Below are positions 7,476-15,155 of a stretch of DNA of 15,155 bases, in pieces. Under the pieces are notes generated by a model. It made no database searches and had not been told where the DNA came from. It worked only from the letters and a program-made list of their open reading frames with translations. Position numbers and translations under genes: made by a program. The DNA comes from Dehalococcoidales bacterium (GTDB lineage Bacteria; Chloroflexota; Dehalococcoidia; Dehalococcoidales; UBA5760): the NCBI GenBank assembly GCA_028710655.1, contig JAQTTS010000018.1:1-15155 (forward strand), read 5' to 3'. How positions within the stretch are numbered: position 1 is the stretch's first letter; each line of letters starts with the position of its first letter.

Positions 7476-8889
7476 AACCCGGGATTTTCCATCTCAGGAT
7501 CATGGCGATGAAGACTTATCATCGTATGAAAGACTGAACGAAGAGCTTCATCCCGATGTAGCCGAAGCCGACGATCTGGAATTACCGCTCCATCAAATAG
7601 ACGAGCAGGAGATAACCGACGATCCGGTGCGTATCTATCTTCATGAAATCGGCAGGGTGTCTCTGCTCACTGCCAAGAATGAGCAGGCCCTGTCTCGAAG
7701 GATAGCAGAGGGTAAACGAATCGCTGAAATCGAGCAGGAATTCCTGGATCACAACGGAAGGCAGCCTTCGGCAGTTGAGATAGTACTTACTATGCTTAAG
7801 GAGATAGGGCAACTTTCCAGTTTTATTAGCATTGCCTTAGAGCAGGTCGATTTGGTGCCAGCCAGCAGCTTTGAGGAGCTTATATTTAATACCAGACTGC
7901 GGGAGAACATCGACGGCGAGATAGACCAGCAACTGATCCAGACAGTAGCTTACCAGACGGGTAAATCGATCCCGGAGGTAGAACATCTCCTGATTAACCT
8001 ATCGCTAAACAGCTCCCTATTGCCCAAGGAGGTTGTCGCGGCTATTGGCGACAGCACTCCCGTGTCCGAAATAGAGAGTCTGGTAGGTAATACGGACTTT
8101 ATTAACTCTATTCAGGGCTATGAGCAGTTATTCCGGTCCCATATCAGGAATATTCAGCATGAAGCGCAGCGGTCAGAGAGCCATCTAATTAAAGCCAATC
8201 TGCGTTTGGTAGTCAGTGTTGCTAAAAAGCATGTCGGGCGGGGTATGTCTCTCCTCGACCTGATTCAAGAGGGGAATATCGGTCTGATCAAGGCTGTGGA
8301 GAAGTTCGATTACCGCCGTGGTTACAAGTTCAGTACCTATGCTACCTGGTGGATTCGACAGGCGATTACCCGTGCTATAGCCGACCAGGCACGTACTATT
8401 CGTGTTCCTGTCCATATGATCGAGACGATCAACCGACTGCTTAGGGTGAGCCGTCGCCTGGCCCAGAAATTGGGACGGGAGGCTACCCCCAAGGAAATTG
8501 GTGTTGAGCTGGAGATACCAACGGAAAAGGTGAGGGAAATAATCAAGGTGGCCCAGCTACCGATATCGTTGGAATCACCTATCGGCGAAGAGAATGATAG
8601 CCACCTGGGTGATTTCATTGAGGATCGCAATGCCCTGCCGCCTCCTGAGTCTGCCTCACGTCAACTGCTTAAGGAGCAGATTGATGATGTACTGGGTACT
8701 CTCACCCATCGTGAACAGCGAGTGCTGCAGCTCAGATTCGGTTTGGAGGATGGCAGGAGCCGTACCCTGGAAGAGGTGGGTAAGGAGTTCAATGTAACCA
8801 GAGAACGTATCCGTCAGATTGAGGCTAAGGCGCTGCGTAAACTGCGTCACCCCAGCCGGAGCCGTCGGCTAAAGGACTACCTGGAGTGA
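7453..8889 (+). CDS. rpoD: RNA polymerase principal sigma factor (sigma-70/SigA)
   Basis: This is the primary sigma factor that directs RNA polymerase to housekeeping promoters. The 478 residues show region 1.2 (about 57-90, '[22 protein letters not shown]'), a ~150-residue non-conserved insert, region 2 (about 243-320, with [18 protein letters not shown] for -10 recognition), region 3 (about 322-400) and region 4 (about 410-475, with the helix-turn-helix '[20 protein letters not shown]' for the -35). The acidic first ~55 residues are short for a region 1.1. The ATG at 7453 has AAAGGGGG just upstream and lies inside the dnaG end, so the two are probably translationally coupled. The promoter boxes seen elsewhere in the window match what this sigma should read. 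It converges closely (21 bases) on the next gene. Confidence 0.97.
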   Translation: MNQENTDETRDFPSQDHGDEDLSSYERLNEELHPDVAEADDLELPLHQIDEQEITDDPVRIYLHEIGRVSLLTAKNEQALSRRIAEGKRIAEIEQEFLDHNGRQPSAVEIVLTMLKEIGQLSSFISIALEQVDLVPASSFEELIFNTRLRENIDGEIDQQLIQTVAYQTGKSIPEVEHLLINLSLNSSLLPKEVVAAIGDSTPVSEIESLVGNTDFINSIQGYEQLFRSHIRNIQHEAQRSESHLIKANLRLVVSVAKKHVGRGMSLLDLIQEGNIGLIKAVEKFDYRRGYKFSTYATWWIRQAITRAIADQARTIRVPVHMIETINRLLRVSRRLAQKLGREATPKEIGVELEIPTEKVREIIKVAQLPISLESPIGEENDSHLGDFIEDRNALPPPESASRQLLKEQIDDVLGTLTHREQRVLQLRFGLEDGRSRTLEEVGKEFNVTRERIRQIEAKALRKLRHPSRSRRLKDYLE

Positions 8890-8910
8890 GTGAGATACGT
8901 GCTGGTTTTA

Positions 8911-9867
8911 TCATTCTACTCTTGCCGTCTGCCATTGAAGATATTTCCCCTTAAGGTATCTCAAGAAACGGTATACCTGGACCGCGACAATTGCTGTGAC
9001 TAATCTGGGTATCCATAGCCAGAAAGCATTCAGTCCCAGCGCCAGGTATAGTGCAGGGTCCTCGATCATGCTGTGATTGATGCCGATGGAAACATGAAGG
9101 TCTTCCAGTTCACCCTTGCTCAAGCCTGCCCTGCCGGCTTCTTCGATGATAACAGCGCCCCCGTATAGGACGCCGAAAAGGACGGCGGTCAGCCAGAGCA
9201 TGGCAGCCCGGCGGGAAAGCCCGAGGATATGCATCACGGGCTGGAAGACTTTGAGCAGGTTTTCGACCCAGCCCAGAGATTTCAGAGACTCCAGACCGAT
9301 CATTACCGCCATGACGATGCCGAATATTTTAGCAAGTAGCCATCCTGTCTCAATACCCCATACCTTCAGTACCTGGGTAAAAGGTGCGCCGGCAGTGAGA
9401 GTAGGGGGTACGACAATGTCTTGTGTGGTGTTGGTAAAGAACTGGGAAACAATCAATACGGCCAGTATCGCACCACCGATGCGGATCAGGGTTATTTTGG
9501 CGGCATGGATACCGGACCTGTGCTGGATAGCGTTCTCGATGATGAGGCTATGGGCGATCATGGTAAAGATGGCAATCAAGGTCATCTGCCCCAAGCTGAA
9601 TGGAAGCACTGATATCATGGCAATGGTAGTGTAGGGACCGATGAGCATTCCGCTGAGAATAGGTAATGCGGCTGCACCGGGAAGGTTTATCATCTGCATT
9701 ATCGGGTCCAGAATGGACATCACCTGGTAGAGCCAGCCGCTCCACTGGATTATTATTGCCAGGAAAGAGATAGGGATAAGGAGTTTGCAAATCCAGACAA
9801 AGCTTTTTCGCCCTTTCCTGGCTCCCATCAAGATGACACTGCTTAATTGACTTCGGGAAGGAGACAT
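8911..9867 (-). CDS. Nucleoside recognition (Gate) domain membrane protein
   Basis: This is a 318-residue polytopic membrane protein with about eight hydrophobic segments. It resembles the nucleoside-recognition/Gate domain family (relatives include spore maturation SpmA/SpmB and YjiH-type proteins). Supporting stretches are 'MLIGPYTTIAMISVLPFSLGQM', the charged 'HSLIIENAIQHRSG' loop and 'GVLYGGAVIIEEAGRAGLS', each arranged as in two repeated half-domains. Function is not established for these proteins; transport of nucleosides or other small solutes is inferred from the family name. The ATG has GAGG four bases upstream (9875-9872). No terminator-like hairpin lies in the 21-base gap to rpoD, so read-through between the convergent genes is possible. 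Confidence 0.8.
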   Translation of the reverse strand: MSPSRSQLSSVILMGARKGRKSFVWICKLLIPISFLAIIIQWSGWLYQVMSILDPIMQMINLPGAAALPILSGMLIGPYTTIAMISVLPFSLGQMTLIAIFTMIAHSLIIENAIQHRSGIHAAKITLIRIGGAILAVLIVSQFFTNTTQDIVVPPTLTAGAPFTQVLKVWGIETGWLLAKIFGIVMAVMIGLESLKSLGWVENLLKVFQPVMHILGLSRRAAMLWLTAVLFGVLYGGAVIIEEAGRAGLSKGELEDLHVSIGINHSMIEDPALYLALGLNAFWLWIPRLVTAIVAVQVYRFLRYLKGKYLQWQTARVE

Positions 9868-9890
9868 TTAACCTCAACAATTGCCTTGTA

Positions 9891-9896
9891 ATTATA
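9891..9896 (-). promoter_or_regulatory. Possible -10 box for the Gate-domain gene
   Basis: A perfect TATAAT on the minus strand lies 24 bases upstream of the ATG and would start transcription near 9885, leaving room for the GAGG site. No good -35 box is found 16-18 bp upstream, and there is no TG extension, so the call is tentative. Confidence 0.4.
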
Positions 9897-9900
9897 TCTA

Positions 9901-9929
9901 TAGACAAAACTCGAAGACTAATCTATAAT
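9901..9929 (+). promoter_or_regulatory. Sigma-70-type promoter ahead of the small membrane-protein remnant and sbcC
   Basis: A -35 box TAGACA (9901-9906), a 17-bp spacer and a perfect -10 TATAAT (9924-9929) predict transcription from about 9936. It reads through the 9957-10100 frame towards sbcC, and no terminator is seen between. Its -35 almost touches the opposing -10 at 9891-9896. Confidence 0.6.
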
Positions 9930-9956
9930 CTAAAAACACTTGATCGGTGTGTAACC

Positions 9957-10100
9957 ATGGATGTCGGCCTAAATCCTGACTTTATTTCCGGTATCATCGC
10001 TATTGTTTTTGGCATTATTATTTTAGTCAACCCCCGGGTGCTTGCTTATCTTGGAATCTAACCTATAATCATCGGAGTATTCTATTTTGTCGGCTGTTGA
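9957..10100 (+). pseudogene. Small DUF3096-like membrane protein interrupted by one in-frame stop
   Basis: From the ATG at 9957 a 34-codon frame gives a short hydrophobic protein (DFISGIIAIVFGIIILVNPR, then VLAYLGI) and ends at TAA 10059-10061. The same frame continues without another stop to TGA 10098-10100 with PIIIGVFYFVGC, which completes the second hydrophobic hairpin arm expected of DUF3096-type proteins (about 45-50 residues, two membrane segments with an 'I..GI.IL..PR.L.Y..GIYLIIIG' pattern). At the break, ATC TAA CCT ATA would read Ile-Tyr-Leu-Ile if it were ATC TAC CTT ATA. It is therefore probably a recently broken gene, but a functional 34-residue peptide or a sequencing error is possible. 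It has no strong ribosome binding site and follows a good promoter. Confidence 0.5.
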
Positions 10101-10184
10101 AAAGATGAGACATCCGGCAAGACAAATAGAAAAGCGGTCTATGAAACTTAACGTAACTCAAGCTTCATTGTCAAGGCTTCAGCG

Positions 10185-12755
10185 ATGATTCCTATCAAGC
10201 TGTCGCTATATAACTTCATGTGCTACCGGGATAATGTACCGCCGCTCTCTTTTGACGGTATTCACACTGCTTGTATATCAGGAGATAATGGCAACGGGAA
10301 ATCGACCCTGGTTGACGCTATTACCTGGGCGCTATGGGGAAAGGCCCGAGCCAAGAGTGATGACGACCTCATCCATCTGGGTCAGACGGAGATGTGGGTG
10401 GAGTTTGACTTCGCTATCAGGGGGCAGCCTTATCGTATCATCCGCAGGCACGCTCGACCGAAGAAGAGTAGCGGACAGGGCAGGACAATTCTGGAGCTTC
10501 AAATAGCTGACGGGAGCGGCTTTCGTACTATCACCGGAAACACTATTGCCCAGACCCAGCAGGCGATTATTGATATTCTGCATATGGACTATCAGACTTT
10601 CGTTAATAGCTCCCTTCTTCTGCAGGGGCGTGCCGATGCTTTTACCGTTAAACGTCCCCTCGAACGCAAGCAGGTATTGGCTGATATCCTGGGACTTTCT
10701 TTCTACGACGGACTGGCTGAGCGGGCCAAAATCCGGGCTAAAGAGTATGAAATGGTAAGGGAGCAGATGGAAGGCACCATCCGGGAGATAACTGGTGAAT
10801 TGAGCCAGGAGTCAGCATGGCAGGCTGAATTTGAAGCCGGGTCGCGGCAGCTTGCCGATATTGAAGAGCAGATAGTCGGGCAGAAGTCCCGGCTTGAGGT
10901 CATCAGGCAAAAAAAAGAGGCTCTGGAAAACAAGAAACAACAGCTAGTGCAACTGGAGGAGCATATCGACAGGACAGCACAAGATCTGGAGCGCTGGGAT
11001 GGGCAGATTGTACAGCACCTTCGACGCATTCAGGAGTATCAGGAGTTGCTTGATCAACGTCCGGTAATAGAAGAAGGCTACCGGAGTTTCAGTGCAGCCA
11101 AACAAATGAATGATGAACTTAATCGAAAACTGGGGCTGGTCAACATGATGAACGAACGCAAGCACCAGATAGAGATGAGCATTGCCCGGGCCGGACAGAC
11201 ACTACTGAAAGACCATGCGGTAGCCCAGAACCAGGTGAGTGAACTGGAGGCCATTGTGCAAAGCCTGCCATTGCTAAAGAAAGACCTGTATGATACGCAG
11301 ACGCTTCTGGATCGACTGTCGGAGAGAGGAGAGAGACTACAGGATAAGAAGCAGGCCTCTCGGGAGCTTATGACTCGACTGAACCACTTGGAGTCGAATA
11401 GGATTCACCTGGAGCGCGAAATAAAGGAGATAGAGGAGAAGCTTAACCTCCTGCGTACTGAGGAAGGGAATAAATGCCCCCTCTGCGAGACGGAGCTTGC
11501 TGAGGATGGCTTAAGGTTGATTGAGATTAAGTACAACGGTGAAAAGCAGGGAAAGGTCGAGTCACTTAAGCTAGATAGGATTGAGCTCGGGCAGAAGAAG
11601 GCGGATCTTGAGCAGAGTGAGCGGGAAATTGCCCAGCTTGAGGCCGATCTAAATCGGGACAGGGTCTCTCTTCAAAGTCGAGCTGATGCTCTAGGTCAGG
11701 AGATTAGTCGGGCTGAAAGAGCTAGCGATAAGCTCAAAGAGACCAGAGGAGTCCTTGCCGGCATTGAAGAGCATCTGGCCAGTAGGGATTTCGCTACCGT
11801 TGAGCGGCGGGCGCTGGAACATGTCGAAGAGGAACTGGCTACACTGGGCTACAGCCCTGACCATCACGAAGAGTCACGTCGGCGCCTCGTTGGTTTGGAG
11901 CGGTACGGAGGGCTCAAACAGAAACTGGAGGAGGCAGAAAGGCTCATCAGCCAGGCACAAGAATCCGTTGGCCAGGCAAAGGAGGCATCCCGTGAACTGC
12001 GCTGCAGTCTGGAAAGTGGCCACCTTAAAAAGGAGGTTATGAGTAAAGAACTGGCGCAACTGCCCGTGATTGTTGCTGAGCTGACCCGAGCAGAAGCAGA
12101 ATATGAGTCGCAGACGTTGCTGCAGAAACAGGCTCGGGAAGCACTGGGTGGTCTTAGAGAAAAATTGAAGCGCTGCCATGAACTTGACATAAAATTACAG
12201 GAAAAGGAAAAATTGCTTAACCAGGCGATAAGAGAGGGTAGTATCCATCAGAATCTGGCTCAGGCATTTGGTAAAAGGGGAGTCCAGGCATTACTGATTG
12301 AGAGTGCTCTTCCTGAGATTGAGATGGAGGCCAATCGATTACTGTCGCATATGACTGATAATAGGATGCACGTTAAGATGGAAACACAAAGGGGGACAAA
12401 ATCGGGGGGTGTGGTGGAGACCCTGGACATAAAGATTTCGGATGAGCTGGGGACGCGAGATTATGAAATGTTCAGTGGCGGTGAAGCCTTCCGGATTAAC
12501 TTTGCCATTCGTATCGCATTGTCCAGACTACTGGCAAGGCGGGCGGGGGCACCGCTACCCACTCTGATAATTGATGAGGGTTTCGGTACGCAGGACAGCA
12601 TTGGTATTGAGAAGATTAAGGAAGCGATAAACTCAATTCAGGATGAGTTTGAAAAGATACTGGTGATAACTCATATCGAAGAGCTCAGAGATGCTTTTCC
12701 CACTCGCATTAACGTCAGGAAAACAGCGGTTGGATCCACACTGGAAGTGAGCTAG
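10185..12755 (+). CDS. sbcC: SbcC/Rad50-type DNA repair ATPase
   Basis: This is the SMC-like ATPase subunit of the SbcCD (Mre11-Rad50) nuclease, which processes DNA ends, hairpins and protein-blocked breaks. The 856 residues show the N-terminal ATPase half with Walker A GDNGNGKST (33-41) and the Q-loop region 'LLLQGRADAF' (about 144-153). A long coiled coil (about 180-690) is split by the zinc hook CPLC (431-434), which joins two molecules. The C-terminal half has the signature FSGGEAFRINFAIRIALSRL (from about 763), Walker B LIIDEGFGTQD (from about 794) and the H-loop His 830. It is shorter than the E. coli protein (about 1050) because of shorter coils. The ATG gives the usual 'MIPIKLSLYNFM' start; AAGG (10173-10176) is a weak ribosome binding site. 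No sbcD/mre11 partner is in this window. It ends 7 bases before the convergent HD gene. Confidence 0.93.
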   Translation: MIPIKLSLYNFMCYRDNVPPLSFDGIHTACISGDNGNGKSTLVDAITWALWGKARAKSDDDLIHLGQTEMWVEFDFAIRGQPYRIIRRHARPKKSSGQGRTILELQIADGSGFRTITGNTIAQTQQAIIDILHMDYQTFVNSSLLLQGRADAFTVKRPLERKQVLADILGLSFYDGLAERAKIRAKEYEMVREQMEGTIREITGELSQESAWQAEFEAGSRQLADIEEQIVGQKSRLEVIRQKKEALENKKQQLVQLEEHIDRTAQDLERWDGQIVQHLRRIQEYQELLDQRPVIEEGYRSFSAAKQMNDELNRKLGLVNMMNERKHQIEMSIARAGQTLLKDHAVAQNQVSELEAIVQSLPLLKKDLYDTQTLLDRLSERGERLQDKKQASRELMTRLNHLESNRIHLEREIKEIEEKLNLLRTEEGNKCPLCETELAEDGLRLIEIKYNGEKQGKVESLKLDRIELGQKKADLEQSEREIAQLEADLNRDRVSLQSRADALGQEISRAERASDKLKETRGVLAGIEEHLASRDFATVERRALEHVEEELATLGYSPDHHEESRRRLVGLERYGGLKQKLEEAERLISQAQESVGQAKEASRELRCSLESGHLKKEVMSKELAQLPVIVAELTRAEAEYESQTLLQKQAREALGGLREKLKRCHELDIKLQEKEKLLNQAIREGSIHQNLAQAFGKRGVQALLIESALPEIEMEANRLLSHMTDNRMHVKMETQRGTKSGGVVETLDIKISDELGTRDYEMFSGGEAFRINFAIRIALSRLLARRAGAPLPTLIIDEGFGTQDSIGIEKIKEAINSIQDEFEKILVITHIEELRDAFPTRINVRKTAVGSTLEVS

Positions 12756-12762
12756 GGAGGTA

Positions 12763-13314
12763 TCATAGGCCCAGGTTACTGGCGATGTCCTGCATCGCCT
12801 TAAGTCCCAGGGAAACAAACTCTTCGAGCTCAAGCCCAAGCTCTTGGCATGATGCGATATTCTCTCTGCTGGCACCGGCGGCGAAGGACTTTTCCTTGAA
12901 TCTCTTAAGTACTGACTTCGCTTCAAGACCGGCCAGCTTTTTATCAGACCGGACCAGGGCCGACGCTGTGATAAGACCGGTCAGCGGGTCAGCACAGAAC
13001 AGGGCCTTATCCAGTTTTGTTTCACGGGGGAGACCATGCGCGGCATTATGACAGAGTATGGCATGCACCATTTCCTTACTGGCTCCCATTTCAGTGGCCA
13101 GGTCAGCTCCCAGCTTACTGTGGCTGTGCTCGTCACCATCGGTAAGCTCTACGTCGATATCATGCAGTAGTCCGGTCAGTCCCCACACGTCTTCATCCCC
13201 GCCGAGACGCCTGGCCAGAGATCGCATTATTGCCTCGGTGGCCAGCATATGTTTCAGCAGGTTCTTGTTCTCTACGTTCTCATTAATGGATTCGAGTACT
13301 TCTTTTCTGTCCAT
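12763..13314 (-). CDS. HD-domain phosphohydrolase-like protein
   Basis: This small HD-superfamily protein (183 residues from the ATG at 13314) has the metal-binding pattern His at about 22 (LKHMLATEAIM), His-Asp at about 51-52 (GLLHDIDVE), a further His pair region 'DEHSHSKLGADLA' and 'ILCHNAAHG', and Asp in LFCADPLTGLI. It resembles the HDIG-type 'hydrolase' family commonly found in Clostridia and Chloroflexota with no assigned substrate; nucleotide or phosphate ester hydrolysis is inferred. The frame can be extended four codons to a TTG at 13326, but the ATG gives the usual 'MDRKEVLE' start and has GGAA upstream. It lies 53 bases downstream of uvrA on the same strand with no obvious terminator between, so it is probably co-transcribed with uvrA. 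Confidence 0.82.
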   Translation of the reverse strand: MDRKEVLESINENVENKNLLKHMLATEAIMRSLARRLGGDEDVWGLTGLLHDIDVELTDGDEHSHSKLGADLATEMGASKEMVHAILCHNAAHGLPRETKLDKALFCADPLTGLITASALVRSDKKLAGLEAKSVLKRFKEKSFAAGASRENIASCQELGLELEEFVSLGLKAMQDIASNLGL

Positions 13315-13367
13315 CTGTCGTTCCAATTTTACTGTGAACAGCCGGAAACTACTGCGGACAGGAGTAG

Positions 13368-15155
13368 TCAGCCATTCGGATTATATTCTACACCATTGGT
13401 CAATGCCTTGACCAGATACTGGCCGGTTATTGATGATGCCTGCTGTATAATCTCCTCTGGTGTACCGCTGGCGATTATACGGCCACCCTGGTCGCCTGCC
13501 CCTGGTCCAAGGTCAATGATATAGTCGGCGTTCTTTATTACATCCAGGTGATGCTCGATAACAATCACCGTATTGCCTGCGTCAACCAGCCGCTGCAATA
13601 CCCTTAGTAATGCCGCCACATCGTCGAAGGCAAGTCCAGTAGTCGGTTCATCGAGAATATAAAGCGTCCGCCCCGTCGATCGCTTTGACAGCTCGGTGGA
13701 TAATTTTACCCGCTGTGCTTCCCCACCGGATAGTGTCGGCGCCGGCTGGCCCAGGCACATATAGCCCAAGCCGACATCGCAGAGGGTGCTCAATTTGTTC
13801 CTTACCTTGGGAAAGTGCTCGAAAAAAGAGAGGGCTTGCTCGATGGTCATATCGAGCACCTCGGCGATGTTCTTACCCTTGAATCTAATCTCTAATGCTT
13901 CACGGTTGTAACGCTTGCCATGGCACACTTCACAGGGGACGGTAACATCGGGTAAAAACTGCATCTCAATCTGAGTAAAACCATCCCCGCGGCACGACTC
14001 ACAGCGTCCACCCTTAACATTGAATGAGAACCTTCCCGGTCCATAGCCTCTCATGCGAGCCTCGGGGACAGTGGCGAAAAGCTCACGGATGGGGGTAAAG
14101 GTACCGGTATAGGTGGCCGGATTGCTGCGCGGAGTGCGTCCGATAGGCGACTGGTCGATATCGATTACCTTATCGATATGTTCCGTACCGAAGATGCCGT
14201 CACAATCACCCGCTCTTTCCCTTGATCGGTAAAGCGCCTGTGCCAGGTTCCGGTAGAGGATCTCATTAATGAGAGTGCTCTTGCCGCTGCCTGACACGCC
14301 GGTAACACAGATAAACCTGCCCAGCGGGATACGGACATCAATATTCTTCAGGTTATTCTGTCTGGCCCCTTTTATCGTCAACTCCTCCCCGGAACCGGGG
14401 CGGCGTTTACGGGGTAGGGGAATTCGCTTCATTCCGCTAAGATACTGGCCGGTTATCGACTCTTTAGCTTTTATGATATCGTTCAGGGTGCCGCTGGCGA
14501 TGATCCTTCCGCCATGCTCTCCGGCACCGGGTCCCATATCAATAATATGGTCGGCAGCCCGCATCATGGCCTCATCATGTTCTACAACCAGTACCGTGTT
14601 GCCCAGGTCCCTTAGTCTCTTCAGTGTCTGAATCAGCCGGAAGTCGTCGGCGGGGTGCAGACCTACCGTTGGCTCATCACAGATGTAGAGTACGCCCATC
14701 AGTCCGCTGCCGATCTGGGTAGCCAGGCGAATTCGTTGCGCTTCTCCACCGCTCAAGGTAGCCGAGGGGCGGTTTAATGTGAGATAGTCCAATCCGACGT
14801 CTTCGAGAAAACCCAGCCGTGCCGTTATCTCTTTGATAATCTGGTGGGCTATCATCTGTTCACGCTGGCTCAGTATGGGCTGCTTACCTTCTCTGAGTGC
14901 GGTTACCCAATTGAGGGACTGGGATACTGATAACGAACTGATCTCAATAATATTCTTGCCTCCGATAGTTACCGCCAGAGATTCCGGCTTGAGGCGCCTG
15001 CCATTACAGACGGGGCACTCCCTGGTCGTCATATAGCGTTCCAGCGATGCCCGGGAGTTGTCCGACTCCGTATCGCGATATAACCGCTCCAGCCGCGGAA
15101 TTATACCCTCATAACCGGTGAAATATTGCCTTACCCGGCCGAAGCGGTTGCGATA
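13368..15155 (-). CDS. uvrA: UvrABC system protein A, C-terminal ~595 residues (5' end beyond the right edge)
   Basis: UvrA is the damage-sensing ATPase of nucleotide excision repair. The frame stays open to the window edge, and codons upstream of the internal ATG at 15032 ([20 protein letters not shown] and beyond) match UvrA, so that ATG is not the real start. Visible parts in order are: CPVC zinc half-site (near 15017-15006); first ABC signature LSGGEAQRI with [10 protein letters not shown]; second Walker [10 protein letters not shown] (14300-14274); C-terminal zinc module CESC-X19-CEVC; and second signature LSGGEAQRV followed by [13 protein letters not shown]. In that last stretch the usual His after TGL is Ala (GCC on the coding strand, 13631-13629). 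The full protein would be about 940 residues, so about a third lies outside the window. Confidence 0.96.
   Translation of the reverse strand, partial: YRNRFGRVRQYFTGYEGIIPRLERLYRDTESDNSRASLERYMTTRECPVCNGRRLKPESLAVTIGGKNIIEISSLSVSQSLNWVTALREGKQPILSQREQMIAHQIIKEITARLGFLEDVGLDYLTLNRPSATLSGGEAQRIRLATQIGSGLMGVLYICDEPTVGLHPADDFRLIQTLKRLRDLGNTVLVVEHDEAMMRAADHIIDMGPGAGEHGGRIIASGTLNDIIKAKESITGQYLSGMKRIPLPRKRRPGSGEELTIKGARQNNLKNIDVRIPLGRFICVTGVSGSGKSTLINEILYRNLAQALYRSRERAGDCDGIFGTEHIDKVIDIDQSPIGRTPRSNPATYTGTFTPIRELFATVPEARMRGYGPGRFSFNVKGGRCESCRGDGFTQIEMQFLPDVTVPCEVCHGKRYNREALEIRFKGKNIAEVLDMTIEQALSFFEHFPKVRNKLSTLCDVGLGYMCLGQPAPTLSGGEAQRVKLSTELSKRSTGRTLYILDEPTTGLAFDDVAALLRVLQRLVDAGNTVIVIEHHLDVIKNADYIIDLGPGAGDQGGRIIASGTPEEIIQQASSITGQYLVKALTNGVEYNPNG

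Noticed and set aside
9116..9634. 172-codon plus-strand open frame opposite the Gate-domain gene
   Set aside because: It is the antisense shadow of a long membrane-protein gene with clear family resemblance. Its product has no recognisable domain and no ribosome binding site.
10105..10188. A 27-codon frame (ATG 10105) whose TGA overlaps the sbcC start codon, possible leader peptide
   Set aside because: It has no ribosome binding site and no recognisable sequence character. The overlap with the sbcC ATG could be chance; conservation in relatives would be needed.
13348..13368. Short inverted repeat ACTACT / AGTAGT just after the uvrA stop
   Set aside because: The stem has only 6 bp with a 9-base loop and no T run follows on the minus strand, so it is not convincing as a terminator or an attenuator.
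15033..15155. The ATG at 15032 as the true start of uvrA
   Set aside because: The 41 codons upstream are open and match the UvrA sequence, so that ATG is internal and the gene continues past the window.

Overview
The window is a stretch of bacterial chromosome of roughly 50% GC made almost entirely of housekeeping genes. I see no tRNA, rRNA, CRISPR array, insertion sequence, phage gene or other sign of recent transfer. The protein sequences and gene order (an rpsP-khpA pair, a bifunctional-nuclease gene, then PEP synthase, dGTPase, a transglutaminase-like protein, primase and the principal sigma factor in a row) look like Chloroflexota, most likely class Dehalococcoidia. This is a judgement from remembered family features and was not checked by a search.

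Layout. Positions 1-85 (minus) hold the start of an endonuclease V-like gene whose promoter ends so close to its ATG that the mRNA should be leaderless. Diverging from it, a sigma-70-type promoter drives rpsP (ribosomal protein S16) and khpA (a KH-domain RNA-binding protein), which overlap by 4 bases. A 14-bp perfect hairpin at 777-814 separates khpA from the converging gene for a DUF151 bifunctional-nuclease-domain protein (874-1428, minus). That gene and the PEP synthase gene share a compact divergent promoter region (1456-1568), with an extra inverted repeat over the expected PEP synthase transcription start.

From 1569 to 8889 five plus-strand genes overlap or nearly touch: ppsA, dgt, a transglutaminase-like exported protein, dnaG and rpoD. 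They look like one operon joining gluconeogenic PEP formation, dNTP control, replication priming and transcription initiation. It is a variant of the 'macromolecular synthesis' dnaG-rpoD locus in which rpsU is absent from the genes upstream of dnaG and metabolic genes stand there instead. A converging minus-strand gene for a nucleoside-recognition (Gate) membrane protein follows (8911-9867).

The 317-base gap 9868-10184 holds opposed promoter-like elements and the remnant of a small DUF3096-like membrane protein with one in-frame stop. Then comes sbcC (10185-12755, plus), an SMC-like DNA repair ATPase, followed on the minus strand by a small HD-domain phosphohydrolase and the C-terminal two thirds of UvrA, which runs off the right edge. 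Four of the genes (endonuclease V, SbcC, UvrA and, through dNTP control, Dgt) serve DNA repair or nucleotide quality.

I did not find a convincing undescribed multi-gene system. The most interesting points are the leaderless endonuclease V promoter, the candidate operator at the ppsA start, the C-X3-C zinc site in DnaG, the interrupted DUF3096-like gene, and the altered second-site D-loop in UvrA.
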